Counted from the first letter of the stretch, positions 1-9,401 are shown. The stretch is DNA of 64,000 nucleotides from Ravibacter sp964562455 (GCA_964562455.1 CAZLTN010000016.1:20120-84119), one strand, 5' to 3'. Notes: generated from the sequence alone by a model not told the origin. Translations and numbers: made by a program.

Positions 1-2874
1 ATTCCCCACCCATTCGTGCATGTTGGTACCATCGAAGAGCACTTTAAAGCCTTCTTTTTTCTCTTCCTCCGACAACCGGAAAGGTTCTGCCCTGGGCAGT
101 TCCTTCACATAGATATCGCGGTAGTATACTTTGGTACCGTGCGCCTGAAGCTCGAGCTGCTCCACCGGGAAAATCGGTATACTGCGGTCCCAATAGTTCT
201 CCAGGATCACGTTGTCGACGACACGTTCGCCGTTGAGATCGACCGTCACCCTGTCGCCAACCATTTTGACATAGAAAGTATTCCACTCTCCAAGCGCATT
301 GTCGGCTACCTTATCAGGCGTGCTTTTATGAACCTTATTGTTGTACAATCCACCCGATCCTACCTGGGCTCCTACCTTAACGCGGGAAGTATCCCAGATC
401 TGAACCTGGGGTGTACCGCGAAGATAAATTCCGGCGTCACCGTCTTTACCATCGGCATCCAGTTTCCAATCGACATACATCTCGATATCCCCGTACTCTT
501 TCTTAGCCACGATGTTGTCGCCTTTACCTGTAAAGACCAGCACTCCGTTCTCTACTATCCATCCGTTCCTCATTTTCTCATCCGCAAGCTTTTGCTTATA
601 TGCAAGCGAATCGGCACTCAGTTTTCCTCTTTTAACCGGGTTGTCTACCAATCCCTTCCAGCCGGTAAGGTCTTTTCCGTTGAAAAGTGAAACAAACCCT
701 TTTTCGTCAGGTAGCAGCTCGGACAGGTGTTTCTTTATTCCTTCTTTCTGATATTCAGCATCGGGTCCCTGTATCACCTGCATGGTTTTTGTCAGCAGGC
801 CACGTACCAGCGCTCCATCAAACCGGGTATTACCCATCGCGATGTTCATCACAGCATGGGCAGCAGTTTGCTGCAGTTCCGGATCGTCGAGATACTTCCC
901 GGCAGTTACTAACGCCAGGAATGTCTTGTTTCGCTGAAGCTCGGTCAGGATTTCCTTCCTGCCATTGACGCTTTTCGCCACTTCCAGCGCTTTCCTGAGC
1001 AGGATTACCTTTTGTTCAGGATTTGCGGAAGAACGCTTCACAGTCGCCACATAACCGGCAATGGCCTCATCCCTGTAGCCGGCGTCCGCCGTATTTTTGG
1101 CAATATTGTATAGCTCGCCCAGGCTTTTGTCGTCAGACCACTGGCTGAGGGCCTGGATGGCCGATTTCTTTTCTAGCTCTGTTCCGTTGTTGAAAGATGA
1201 AATAGTAGCTGCCAGCGCCTGGGAACCGCCAAGGCTTGCCAGTACAGGCAGATAGGCGGCTTTGTTGCCGGATTGATTCATATTGGACAACAGCTGGGAC
1301 ACCTGCTGGCTCCCACTTCCCTGGCTCCGGATGGCAGATTTCACCGCATCCTGAACTCCTGCCAGGTTAGCGCCGTCTTTGACCGAGTTGAGTAGGCCGA
1401 ACAATTGAGGCAGGTCATTTCCTAAAACCACTCCTTTCAGAGCCGAAAACGCAGCGGACTTAACAGCGGGATTGTTGCTGGTCAGCAGCCCTGTTACAAC
1501 GCCGAGCTTACTTTCGGCCCGTCGGCTTGCCAATACATCCAGGAGCGCTACCTTCGCCACATCGCTCACTCCGGGTATAGCCGACGCAACCTGGTCGATA
1601 ACTGCATTACCTTTAGTGGTAAGCAGAACCGATTTTACAGCTCCGACTACCCCCTGATCATTGCTTTTCAAGAGCGGAAGCAGCTTCATTATACCCGACT
1701 CGCCGCCCAGTTTACCGAGTGCTCCGATCGATGCGATCTTTATGGCCGGCGATTTGTCAGCAAGCCCCCTCGTAATAGCAGGCAGGGCAGCTTCAGTACC
1801 GGAATTACCCAGGAACGAGATTACATCGGCTTTCACAGCCGGAGTTCCGGTTGTCAGAACCTTGAGAAGCGCGGCGGTCGTAGCCGGTCCTGCAAATTTT
1901 CCGAGGTTTGCAAGGGCGCTTCCTCTGAGCTTGGCATCCGGGCTTTGCGCAGCTTTTGCCAGTTCGGCAACCGAGCTTTCTCCTTTCACATCGGCGAGGA
2001 TACTCAGCGCAGCAGCCTTCGTATGTGCCTGACCCGAAGAAGAAGCTTTGCTGAACAACGCCTGCGCGGACTTCTCTGCTAAAGCCTGCTCACCATTCTG
2101 ACTAAGACGGGTCAGGTACTGAAGATAGTTTGCCGTTGCGTTGGTTTCGTCATAGATGAGCCCCGACTTTTCGGCCGCCTTTCTGAGGATACCTTCCGAC
2201 GAAGGCGCCGCAATCCTTGCCAGCGCATACTGGGCCACTTTTCTTATATCTTTATCGCTCCCCTCGGCGAGTTTTTCTATAGCCTGCGCAGCTGCCCTGA
2301 ATTTCATGTCACCCAGCGCTTCGGCCAAAAAGATCTGCCTGTTGCCGGAAGCGTTGCCCAGCGATTTGAGCAATGCATTTCCCGCAGCCCCGGTGCCGGA
2401 AGCAGCCAGCGCTCTCGCCGCCGGACCTGCCAGGTCGCTATCCTCCAGCAGAGGAGTTATGGCTGCAAGTCCCTCTCCTTTGTCGATCTGCTGCAACTGG
2501 AACAGCACAAAAACCTGGTTGGTTTTATTGGTCAGTTTCGGCAATGCTTCAGCATAAGCCTCGGCTGCCATTTTCCGCCAGGGCTCACGACCGGGCTGGT
2601 TAACAAAATAGGTAAAGCCTCCCACAGCATATTCTACCGCGGCATTCTGGCCTTTCTCAGGCGCAGCCAACCTTGATACCAATTGACTTATACCTGCTTT
2701 TCCGAGTGCTGCCACTTCGCCGGCATTTCTCTCCAACGATTTCTGGTCGCCGGCGGGGGTCTGCGCAAGCAGGTCGGCAATCCTGGTCTCTACTGTCCTG
2801 GTATCTGCCCTCTGGGCCGTGCTCCATCCGAAGGCTGCTCCTAACAGCAGAATGGTAAATAGATATTTTTTCAC
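1..2874 (-). CDS. HEAT-repeat protein with tandem DUF1080 (3-keto-disaccharide hydrolase-type) domains; C-terminus beyond the window
   Basis: The reading frame is open from a GTG at 2874 to the left edge, 958 codons without a stop. It begins with a signal peptide (KKYLFTILLLGAAFGWSTAQ). Residues about 30-715 are Ala/Leu-rich helical repeats of HEAT type, which usually act as a scaffold. A DUF1080 domain starts near residue 725 (FVSLFNGKDLTGW) and contains the usual jelly-roll sequence GDAGIYLRG. A second DUF1080 domain starts near residue 941 (GFKVLFDGTNMHEW) and runs out of the window. DUF1080 proteins are known as 3-keto-disaccharide hydrolases or concanavalin-like sugar-binding enzymes. 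The gene lies 34 bp downstream of a Gfo/Idh/MocA gene on the same strand, which fits a 3-keto-sugar pathway. The GTG start is chosen because it gives a clean signal peptide; no ATG is available nearby. Confidence 0.85.
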   Translation of the reverse strand, partial: MKKYLFTILLLGAAFGWSTAQRADTRTVETRIADLLAQTPAGDQKSLERNAGEVAALGKAGISQLVSRLAAPEKGQNAAVEYAVGGFTYFVNQPGREPWRKMAAEAYAEALPKLTNKTNQVFVLFQLQQIDKGEGLAAITPLLEDSDLAGPAARALAASGTGAAGNALLKSLGNASGNRQIFLAEALGDMKFRAAAQAIEKLAEGSDKDIRKVAQYALARIAAPSSEGILRKAAEKSGLIYDETNATANYLQYLTRLSQNGEQALAEKSAQALFSKASSSGQAHTKAAALSILADVKGESSVAELAKAAQSPDAKLRGSALANLGKFAGPATTAALLKVLTTGTPAVKADVISFLGNSGTEAALPAITRGLADKSPAIKIASIGALGKLGGESGIMKLLPLLKSNDQGVVGAVKSVLLTTKGNAVIDQVASAIPGVSDVAKVALLDVLASRRAESKLGVVTGLLTSNNPAVKSAAFSALKGVVLGNDLPQLFGLLNSVKDGANLAGVQDAVKSAIRSQGSGSQQVSQLLSNMNQSGNKAAYLPVLASLGGSQALAATISSFNNGTELEKKSAIQALSQWSDDKSLGELYNIAKNTADAGYRDEAIAGYVATVKRSSANPEQKVILLRKALEVAKSVNGRKEILTELQRNKTFLALVTAGKYLDDPELQQTAAHAVMNIAMGNTRFDGALVRGLLTKTMQVIQGPDAEYQKEGIKKHLSELLPDEKGFVSLFNGKDLTGWKGLVDNPVKRGKLSADSLAYKQKLADEKMRNGWIVENGVLVFTGKGDNIVAKKEYGDIEMYVDWKLDADGKDGDAGIYLRGTPQVQIWDTSRVKVGAQVGSGGLYNNKVHKSTPDKVADNALGEWNTFYVKMVGDRVTVDLNGERVVDNVILENYWDRSIPIFPVEQLELQAHGTKVYYRDIYVKELPRAEPFRLSEEEKKEGFKVLFDGTNMHEWVGN

Positions 2875-2908
2875 TGTCTGATCAAAAATAATGAAGGTCA
2901 AATGAGTA

Positions 2909-4189
2909 TTATAATGTATACGGGCCGCGCATAGGCTGGTCAATCAGACGGTTGGCTCCGTCATCATCGATAAACAACTGCCTGACAGGATCAAATTTCA
3001 ATGAGCGGTTAAGCCGGAGCGCTGCAAGGCCCATATTCACGATAGTACATGACCTGTGCCCGTTTTCCTCGTTCAAGGCAAATTTCTGCCGCTTTTTCAC
3101 AGCCTCTACAAAATCGGTAACCTGCGGTTGCGGGTCGGGAAATGCAGCAAGTTTCTTTTCAAAATCAGGAATATCGCAACGGAATCCGTTGTATACTTTC
3201 CCGAGAGGACCTTCTATGTAAGCGGCGTTCGTATCTTTTCCTTCCCCGTCAAGGATGATCTTACAGCCATCGTCGTAGGTATATTCTATCCTTCTCCAGG
3301 TACCCACCGCATCGGTATGCTGCTGCGGAGCATCAACCTCCACACTGATCGGGCTGGTATGGTCTTTCCCCAGGAAATACTGAACCGGATCCAGGTAATG
3401 CTGCCCCATATCACCCAATCCACCACCGTCATAGTCCCAATACCCCCTGAAGGTACCGTGCACGCGGTGCTTGTTATAAGGCTTATACGGAGCAGGCCCT
3501 AACCATTTTTCATAGTCGAGTTCCTGGGGTACGGGCTCAGGTTTCAGGTCAGTACGGCCCACCCAATAGAATTTCCAGTCAAAACCTGTATGGCGGCTTA
3601 CGGTCACTTTCAGCGGCCATCCGAGCATCCCGCTGTCTACCAGCTTTTTGATAGGCTTTACGGTAGTATTCATCCCGTAAAAATTGCTGTCGAATCTGAA
3701 CCAGGTATTCAGACGGAATATCCGGCCGTGTTGCTGAACTGCTTCCACAACGCGTTTTCCTTCACCTATCGTCCTGGTCATCGGCTTTTCAGCCCATATA
3801 TCCTTCCCTGCACGGGCAGCATCGGCCGCCATAATGCCATGCCAGTGGGGCGGCGTTGCAATATGTACGATGTCTACCTCCGGCAACTGGATTAGTTCCC
3901 GGTAATCGGTAAGGGCTTTGGTACCTTTAGGAAGCTTGGCAAGCGTACTTTTAAGGTGATTCTGGTCAACGTCGCAAATAGCCACCACGCGGGTTCCGGC
4001 ATAGGCAAGGTGGCCCTGCCCCATTCCTCCTACCCCTATAATTCCTTTTGTAAGCTGATCGCTGGGAGCCAAAAAACCTTTACCCAGCACATGGCGGGGC
4101 ACAATCGTAAAGCCGGCCAGTACTGCGGCCGACCCTTTCAAAAAACTCCGCCTGGAATGCCGGGCGGTTATTTCTTTTTCCATTTTCAT
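2909..4189 (-). CDS. Gfo/Idh/MocA family oxidoreductase, Tat-exported
   Basis: A 426-residue NAD(P)-dependent sugar oxidoreductase. The N-terminus has a twin-arginine leader (SRRSFLKG, Arg13-Arg14, then a hydrophobic stretch), so the enzyme is probably exported folded with its cofactor bound. The Rossmann motif GVGGMG lies at 52-57 and the family signature EKP at 134-136. The rest is the alpha/beta substrate domain typical of glucose-fructose oxidoreductase relatives. Family members oxidise a sugar hydroxyl, often at C3, or use the bound NAD in internal redox cycles. The gene is 34 bp upstream of the HEAT-DUF1080 gene and about 50 bp downstream of a sugar isomerase gene. The exact substrate cannot be read from sequence. 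Met3 is an alternative start. Confidence 0.9.
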   Translation of the reverse strand: MKMEKEITARHSRRSFLKGSAAVLAGFTIVPRHVLGKGFLAPSDQLTKGIIGVGGMGQGHLAYAGTRVVAICDVDQNHLKSTLAKLPKGTKALTDYRELIQLPEVDIVHIATPPHWHGIMAADAARAGKDIWAEKPMTRTIGEGKRVVEAVQQHGRIFRLNTWFRFDSNFYGMNTTVKPIKKLVDSGMLGWPLKVTVSRHTGFDWKFYWVGRTDLKPEPVPQELDYEKWLGPAPYKPYNKHRVHGTFRGYWDYDGGGLGDMGQHYLDPVQYFLGKDHTSPISVEVDAPQQHTDAVGTWRRIEYTYDDGCKIILDGEGKDTNAAYIEGPLGKVYNGFRCDIPDFEKKLAAFPDPQPQVTDFVEAVKKRQKFALNEENGHRSCTIVNMGLAALRLNRSLKFDPVRQLFIDDDGANRLIDQPMRGPYTL

Positions 4190-4237
4190 TTAAAATAATG
4201 ATTGTCTCTACAACGTTTCTACGTGCATTCCTGCCGT

Positions 4238-5143
4238 CTACGATTTATAAATTTCATCCATTTTTTCTTTGATCACTGTCAGCCGCTTGCGGTCACCGCC
4301 GCCTACCTCTGCAGACCCCCACCCTGAATACCCGGCTTTTGCGAGAGCGGCATTGACTGCCGGCCAGTTACAATCTCCTTCCAGCAGCTCTACACCAAAA
4401 CCTTTCCAGAGGCCTTCATCGTTCATTTTTTTCAGGCTGAACTCCTTGATATCAATCTTGAAGATCCGTTTTCCCAATACCTCGATCCAATGAACCGGCC
4501 ATCCGTAACGCAGGATATTTCCTACATCAAAATACCAGCCGACCAGCGGATGATTAAATTCGTCTACATAGCGGGCCGCTTCGATGGGGCTTAGTATAAA
4601 GTTATTCCAGACATTTTCAAACGCGATCTTGATACCGGTTTCTTCAGCCACCGGGATCAGCTTCTTTACCTCTGCAATCGAGCGATCCCATGCTTCCTGG
4701 TAAGAAGTTTCCGCATTCACCACGCCGGGCACAAGCAATACAGTGGTGCCGCCATATTTTTTGGTATCGCGGAGCGCCTGCACCATTGCATCGGAGCATA
4801 CCTTTCTCTTGGCCGGATCGGGGTCGCTCAGGGGCGACTTCCAGTGGGCCGAGTTGACGGTCCCGGGCAGTTCAAGGCCTGTTTTATCACGGGCATTCAA
4901 TATCTCTTTCATCGGGAGATCGTTGGGAGAATCAAGTTCTACCCCGTCGAACCCGATATCTTTCAGCAGCTTGAATTTGTCAAGGACGGAAAGATTTTCT
5001 TTTACCATACCCCATTTGAGGCTCTTTTTGACCAGAGGTTTGGCCTGCATAGGGTTTACGCCCGATGAAAATACTTCTGAGGCTCCGAGGCCGACTGCGG
5101 CGGCGGCCATCGCGTTGGATTTAAGGAATTCTCTTCTGTTCAT
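4238..5143 (-). CDS. Sugar phosphate isomerase/epimerase-type TIM barrel protein, Tat leader
   Basis: 301 residues of the AP-endonuclease-2/xylose-isomerase-like barrel fold. The leader begins MNRREFLKS followed by an Ala-rich hydrophobic segment, a Tat-type signal, so the protein is likely periplasmic. Metal-ligand regions of the family are recognisable: AFENVWNNF (Glu), GWYFDVGN (Asp), KIDIKEF and the late SAEVGGGD. Members of this family isomerise or epimerise sugars, and some act as lyases or hydratases on 3-keto-sugars. Its place between two Gfo/Idh/MocA genes favours the keto-sugar role, but that is inference. An 8-bp inverted repeat lies just upstream of the start. Confidence 0.85.
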   Translation of the reverse strand: MNRREFLKSNAMAAAAVGLGASEVFSSGVNPMQAKPLVKKSLKWGMVKENLSVLDKFKLLKDIGFDGVELDSPNDLPMKEILNARDKTGLELPGTVNSAHWKSPLSDPDPAKRKVCSDAMVQALRDTKKYGGTTVLLVPGVVNAETSYQEAWDRSIAEVKKLIPVAEETGIKIAFENVWNNFILSPIEAARYVDEFNHPLVGWYFDVGNILRYGWPVHWIEVLGKRIFKIDIKEFSLKKMNDEGLWKGFGVELLEGDCNWPAVNAALAKAGYSGWGSAEVGGGDRKRLTVIKEKMDEIYKS

Positions 5144-5153
5144 AAAATAAGAT

Positions 5154-5193
5154 GTCTACCACCCCAAACTTTTCCCAAGCAGAGATGGTAGAC
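5154..5193. repeat. Inverted repeat between the isomerase and oxidoreductase genes
   Basis: Perfect 8-bp arms GTCTACCA (5154-5161) and TGGTAGAC (5186-5193) are separated by 24 bp. The element sits in the 81-bp gap upstream of the isomerase start. On the plus strand it is followed by a T-rich run, so it could stop antisense transcription. In the minus-strand mRNA it would be a leader hairpin. An operator is equally possible. Confidence 0.4.
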
Positions 5194-5224
5194 TTTTTAG
5201 TTTTACATTTAATAAGCCACCTGA

Positions 5225-6508
5225 CTAGCTGAATGCGGTGAAGCCGGGCTTAGCCACTTCCGCCACAGGAACAGCCGTATTCCAGGTATAGACATCAGGA
5301 CCGAGCTTCTCTGTAGAATTCAGAGCCTGCTCCCAGGTGATTCTCTTCCCGGTATAGGCAGCCATCCGGCCCATAATACCAAGCAGCGTACTGTTGCACA
5401 TCCACTCTCCGTCGTTCATGGGCTTGCCGTTACGGATGGACGCAAACAATTCGTTATGCTCAACCTGGTACATATCGGTGGAAGGCCCGCTGTATTTCCA
5501 CGGATTGGCTCCGTAAATCTCATGAACCCTCCTGGAACAATCGACCATCGCCCTTCCTTTACTACCCAGGCTTTCTACCAGGTAAGAAGTGTCGGTATTG
5601 GCCTGCTGCCTTGAAAAATGGAAACCCTTCGCGCCGTTGGCATATTCATAGGTGATTCCGAAATGGTCAAAAATATGGCCGAACAAAGGATCGGTACGAA
5701 CCTGGCGTCCTCCTATTCCGATAGCGCTTACAGGCAGCTTATCGCCAAAAGCCCACGACATCATATCGATGCTGTGTATGGCCTGCTCCACAATATGATC
5801 GCCGGAAAGCCAGGTATAATACATCCAGTTACGAAGCTGGAATTCCATATCGGTCCAGCCTTCCTTGCGAGGATAAGACCAGAGAAGGCCGGTGTAGTAA
5901 GTATTGTATACGGTACTTACTTCTCCGATAGCTCCGTCCAGAATTCTCCCAAAGCTGGCCCTTTTCGGCTCATCGTAACGCCAGCAAAACCCTGACACAA
6001 GAGAAAGGTTCTTTTGTTTTGCCAGCTTCGCCGCTTCCATCACCCTTCTCACTCCGGGTGCATCGACTGCCATCGGTTTCTCGCAGAAAATATGTTTCCC
6101 GGCTTTCACGGCCGCCTCAAGATGCTGCGGGCGGAAATGAGGCGGAGTAGCCAGAAGCACTACATCTACACCGGAATCAAGCACTTTCTGATAAGCGTCA
6201 AACCCGATAAATTTATGTCCTTCATCCACTTTCACCTTATCCCCGTGTACTTTTTTAAGGCCGGCAAGCGAATTCTCAAGTTTATCACTAAAGATATCGC
6301 CCATCGCGTGCAATACCACATTCGGGTCTGCACTCAATGCCTGTTTGGCTGCTCCCGACCCACGGCCGCCGCAACCGATCAACCCTACTTTCAGAGTCTC
6401 GCTATTAACGCCTGCAAAGGTTTTGGAAGGAATAATAATAGATGGGAAGCTGCCCCCTGCAAGCGCAAGGCCCGCAAGCTTCAAAACATCTCTCCGAGAA
6501 GTTGCCAT
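5225..6508 (-). CDS. Gfo/Idh/MocA family oxidoreductase, Tat-exported (second copy)
   Basis: A 427-residue paralogue of the enzyme at 2909-4189. It has the leader MATSRRDVLK plus a hydrophobic segment (Tat type), the Rossmann motif GCGGRG at 45-50, and EKP at 143-145. The substrate domain differs clearly from the first copy, so the two probably act on different substrates or in opposite directions (oxidation of the starting glycoside, reduction of the keto product). The nearest upstream gene on this strand is the PIG-L deacetylase, 144 bp away across an A/T-rich stretch, so a separate promoter is possible. Confidence 0.9.
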   Translation of the reverse strand: MATSRRDVLKLAGLALAGGSFPSIIIPSKTFAGVNSETLKVGLIGCGGRGSGAAKQALSADPNVVLHAMGDIFSDKLENSLAGLKKVHGDKVKVDEGHKFIGFDAYQKVLDSGVDVVLLATPPHFRPQHLEAAVKAGKHIFCEKPMAVDAPGVRRVMEAAKLAKQKNLSLVSGFCWRYDEPKRASFGRILDGAIGEVSTVYNTYYTGLLWSYPRKEGWTDMEFQLRNWMYYTWLSGDHIVEQAIHSIDMMSWAFGDKLPVSAIGIGGRQVRTDPLFGHIFDHFGITYEYANGAKGFHFSRQQANTDTSYLVESLGSKGRAMVDCSRRVHEIYGANPWKYSGPSTDMYQVEHNELFASIRNGKPMNDGEWMCNSTLLGIMGRMAAYTGKRITWEQALNSTEKLGPDVYTWNTAVPVAEVAKPGFTAFS

Positions 6509-6652
6509 ATTATATACTGATTATTGATATTGTAAGCTGCTAATATACTCCTTCACCCCCTAATGGTCAAGATAAAAAAAGGTTTTTTCAAAAAAATAAA
6601 AAAGTGTTACGCAAACAATTCATCATCTCAGGCTATCAGCCGGCGGATATCT

Positions 6653-9148
6653 CTATTTCCCCAATGAAATAAGATTCACAAAAAGCCTATAAGCCCCGGG
6701 AACTCCCGCCGGCAATTCCCGGAACCAGGACAGGCTCGAGTAAATATAATACCCCTTTCCGTATCGGGTATACAGGATCCCGCTGTCGAGAGGCGCGCCT
6801 CCCGGATCATTGGATGAGATCACCACGCGGTACCTTTTATCCCAGTTCTGGGGAAAATACAGCCCCCGTTCCTGGACCCATCCGTCAAAATCGGCTGCTG
6901 TGATCTTATTGGGGCCGGTCAGTACCGGACTTTGCGGATCCAGTATCCTGACCTCCGCGTCCTCAACGCTCACACGTTCTCTCGATATATCGAAAGGATA
7001 CGGTCCGGGAGCGGAACCGGGTTGCTCCATCCCTGTATTATATTGCACGATCAGGTTTCCTCCCTGGTTTACGTATTCTAGAAGGACGGCCTGTTTCTGA
7101 AGCAGCGCCGGGCGGGTATTGTAAGCCCGCACTCCCAGGATAACCGCATCAAAATCCTTCAGCGAATGCAGCCCGATATCACGGTCTTCGAGAACGGTCA
7201 CCTGGTAACCTACTTCCTGCAGCGAAGCCGGTACCGCATCGCCTGCACCGTGGATATAGCCTATGCGATGCCCTTTAGTCGCCAGGTCGAGCCTGACCAA
7301 CCGTCCTTTGCTCTGCGGGAAATACACCTGCCGCGGGATATGTTCGTAATCGATCACGCCCAGGCCCCGGTCGGATTCCTCTCCGTTTATCTCTGCGATT
7401 GCCACAACTTCCGCCTCCGCGGTCTTTGCCGGTGGCGTCACAACAAAGCTTGCAGTCTGTGTACCTCCCCTGCCTGCTATATCGAAATCCGCATAGGCGG
7501 GCGCAGACTTCCAGCCGGGCGCAAGCTTCAGCCGTACCCTGCCTTTACTCTTATCCTCTGCAGCGGTAACCGTAACGGTAACAGTCCGCGGCTTCTCATC
7601 CCTGAACATATAGACGTCATTACTGAGCGAAGTATACACGGGAGGTGAAATCACTACCGGCTCATATACCTCGCCTCTTACAGGATCTCTCTTCTTAAAA
7701 ACAACGGGAACCTGGTAGCTCAGCTCCGTTCCTCCAACCGAAAGCCGCAGGCTGACAATTGCCGGCGGGGTATTTTCAGGTACTCCGATCTGCTGCTGAT
7801 CACTGACCTCGAACAAGCCGGCATAACCTATGTCCCTGGTCAGCCAGTAGGGCTGCGACATCGGCTGATCCCGCGGCACAACCGATGCAAAGCCGGTCTT
7901 GAACCCTTCGTTTTCCTTCAGCTCCCTGTTTACTGCACTATCCGCCCGGGCGAACGGTCCGGACCACGATTTGAGAATTACGGGGTACCCCGACCGGTTG
8001 ATCGCCTCGAGGGAAACATCGAATACCTGGCCTGGAGTATACAGGTTGCGCCCGGCAACGGCTTCCAGGTATAGCCCAAGCATATCCCCGGTCAGCGCGT
8101 CCGTCTCTGCCAGTTTTACCCCTTTCCAATAGCTATCGGGAAGAGCGGAGATTGCGGCCCTGACCTTCAGCAGTGCCGGGACAGCAGCAGAGGGATTTCC
8201 CGCATCAAATTCCTTTTTTAATGCATCGATAAGCCCGGGTATATGCCCGGCCCCTTCTACCCTTTCCCATGACGTATTTACCCCGTCCAGCAGGTCGGAA
8301 CCGGCCTTTTCTCCTTTTACATGCTCAAAATACTCTACGTCTGTCCCACGGCTGCCTACCGCTCCGAATCCCTGGCTTTTATGCATGCTCCTGCTGCGCG
8401 CCGCCATTTCCCCGTAAGATGACCCCAGCCGCGGGTTATACTTCCCGATATCCAGCTTTATGTAATTGCCGGCATTCCGGACATACTCCTCCCTGTTCCT
8501 TACCGACCACATGCTGATGTTCCACATCAACCTTTTGGGCTTCCAGGTTTTCACATATTTAAGCTGGCCCGGGAACCTTCCCGGATCGCCCGCTGCTTCA
8601 AAAGCCTCTGCGGCGAGCATCGCGGAAGCGGTATGGTGGCCGTGCCCCGCCCGTGCATCCGGAGGAAACCTGGTGACGATCACATCGGGGCGTGTTTTCC
8701 TGATAATCCAGACGGCATCGGCCAGGACCGCCTCCCGGTCCCAGATTTTCATTGTTTCTTCAGGGCTCTTGGAATACCCGAAGTCGTTTGCCCTTGTAAA
8801 ATACTGCTTTCCGCCGTCGATCCTCCTGGCCTGCAGCAACTCCTGAGTCCTGATCATACCCAGCAGCTCCCTCATTTCAGGTCCGATAAGATTCTGCCCG
8901 CCATCACCCCTGGTCAGCGAAAGATAAAAAGTCTCATACTTCCTTTCATTGGCCATAAAGGCAATAAACCCGGTATTTTCGTCGTCAGGATGGGCAGCAA
9001 AATAGAGAACGCTTCCGAGCACGCCAAGCTTATCGATTTTTTGAAGAATCTCTGAAGAAGAAGGCTGGCGGGGCGGATTCCCGAAAACAAATGCATTGAG
9101 AAGAAAAAGAAAGCCGGCGATCGCCGGGACTGAAAACTTTGAATTCAT
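6653..9148 (-). CDS. PIG-L family deacetylase with C-terminal glutamine-amidotransferase-like domain
   Basis: 831 residues with an N-terminal signal peptide ending near residue 23. The deacetylase core shows the zinc motif AHPDDE at 52-57 and the second metal/acid motif HGHH at 169-172. This LmbE-like family removes N-acetyl groups from sugars such as GlcNAc. The middle of the protein (about 350-590) looks like beta-rich Ig-type modules. The last 230 residues resemble a class-I glutamine-amidotransferase fold (HGAGDAVPASLQEVGY, DAVILGVRAYN), which is typical of the long secreted PIG-L proteins of Bacteroidota. It is divergent from the ECF sigma gene at 9402. Role inferred: deacetylation of an N-acetylated sugar in or outside the periplasm. 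Confidence 0.88.
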   Translation of the reverse strand: MNSKFSVPAIAGFLFLLNAFVFGNPPRQPSSSEILQKIDKLGVLGSVLYFAAHPDDENTGFIAFMANERKYETFYLSLTRGDGGQNLIGPEMRELLGMIRTQELLQARRIDGGKQYFTRANDFGYSKSPEETMKIWDREAVLADAVWIIRKTRPDVIVTRFPPDARAGHGHHTASAMLAAEAFEAAGDPGRFPGQLKYVKTWKPKRLMWNISMWSVRNREEYVRNAGNYIKLDIGKYNPRLGSSYGEMAARSRSMHKSQGFGAVGSRGTDVEYFEHVKGEKAGSDLLDGVNTSWERVEGAGHIPGLIDALKKEFDAGNPSAAVPALLKVRAAISALPDSYWKGVKLAETDALTGDMLGLYLEAVAGRNLYTPGQVFDVSLEAINRSGYPVILKSWSGPFARADSAVNRELKENEGFKTGFASVVPRDQPMSQPYWLTRDIGYAGLFEVSDQQQIGVPENTPPAIVSLRLSVGGTELSYQVPVVFKKRDPVRGEVYEPVVISPPVYTSLSNDVYMFRDEKPRTVTVTVTAAEDKSKGRVRLKLAPGWKSAPAYADFDIAGRGGTQTASFVVTPPAKTAEAEVVAIAEINGEESDRGLGVIDYEHIPRQVYFPQSKGRLVRLDLATKGHRIGYIHGAGDAVPASLQEVGYQVTVLEDRDIGLHSLKDFDAVILGVRAYNTRPALLQKQAVLLEYVNQGGNLIVQYNTGMEQPGSAPGPYPFDISRERVSVEDAEVRILDPQSPVLTGPNKITAADFDGWVQERGLYFPQNWDKRYRVVISSNDPGGAPLDSGILYTRYGKGYYIYSSLSWFRELPAGVPGAYRLFVNLISLGK

Positions 9149-9327
9149 GATCCGATGTTGGTAAACAAAGATTTGAATTTAAGAAGTTTTGGGAAAGGTT
9201 CGGCAAAACCGAGCCATTATGAATGCATCCCCGCAATTTCACATCGGGCATATGCCCCCTCCCCCACCAACGCTTTGAAGAATGCAGAACCGCACAGACA
9301 AATAGGTATATTATTTAGCGATATCAT

Positions 9328-9335
9328 TATATTTG
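9328..9335 (+). promoter_or_regulatory. Candidate -7 box of the cassette A sigma gene
   Basis: TATATTTG matches the Bacteroidota housekeeping -7 consensus TAnnTTTG exactly. It would give a 5' leader of about 60 nt before the ATG at 9402, and it overlaps an in-frame TTG at 9333, which argues against that upstream start. No convincing -33 TTTG is present at the right distance. Confidence 0.45.
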
Positions 9336-9401
9336 TCAGATCAAGGTAAACTTTATCAGGAAATACCCCCTAAGGATCAATCTATTAAACGCAGGAATCC
9401 C

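Noticed and set aside
16..690. 224-codon plus-strand frame
   Set aside because: It lies antisense to the DUF1080 region, which is supported by clear domain motifs; the antisense product has no recognisable domain.
6575..6604. A/T-rich tract before the oxidoreductase gene as terminator
   Set aside because: The A6-GG-T6 stem is too weak and short; it may simply be promoter-region A/T bias.
9333..9401. Upstream TTG start for the cassette A sigma factor
   Set aside because: The codon lies within the predicted -7 box, and the added residues are not like the family.
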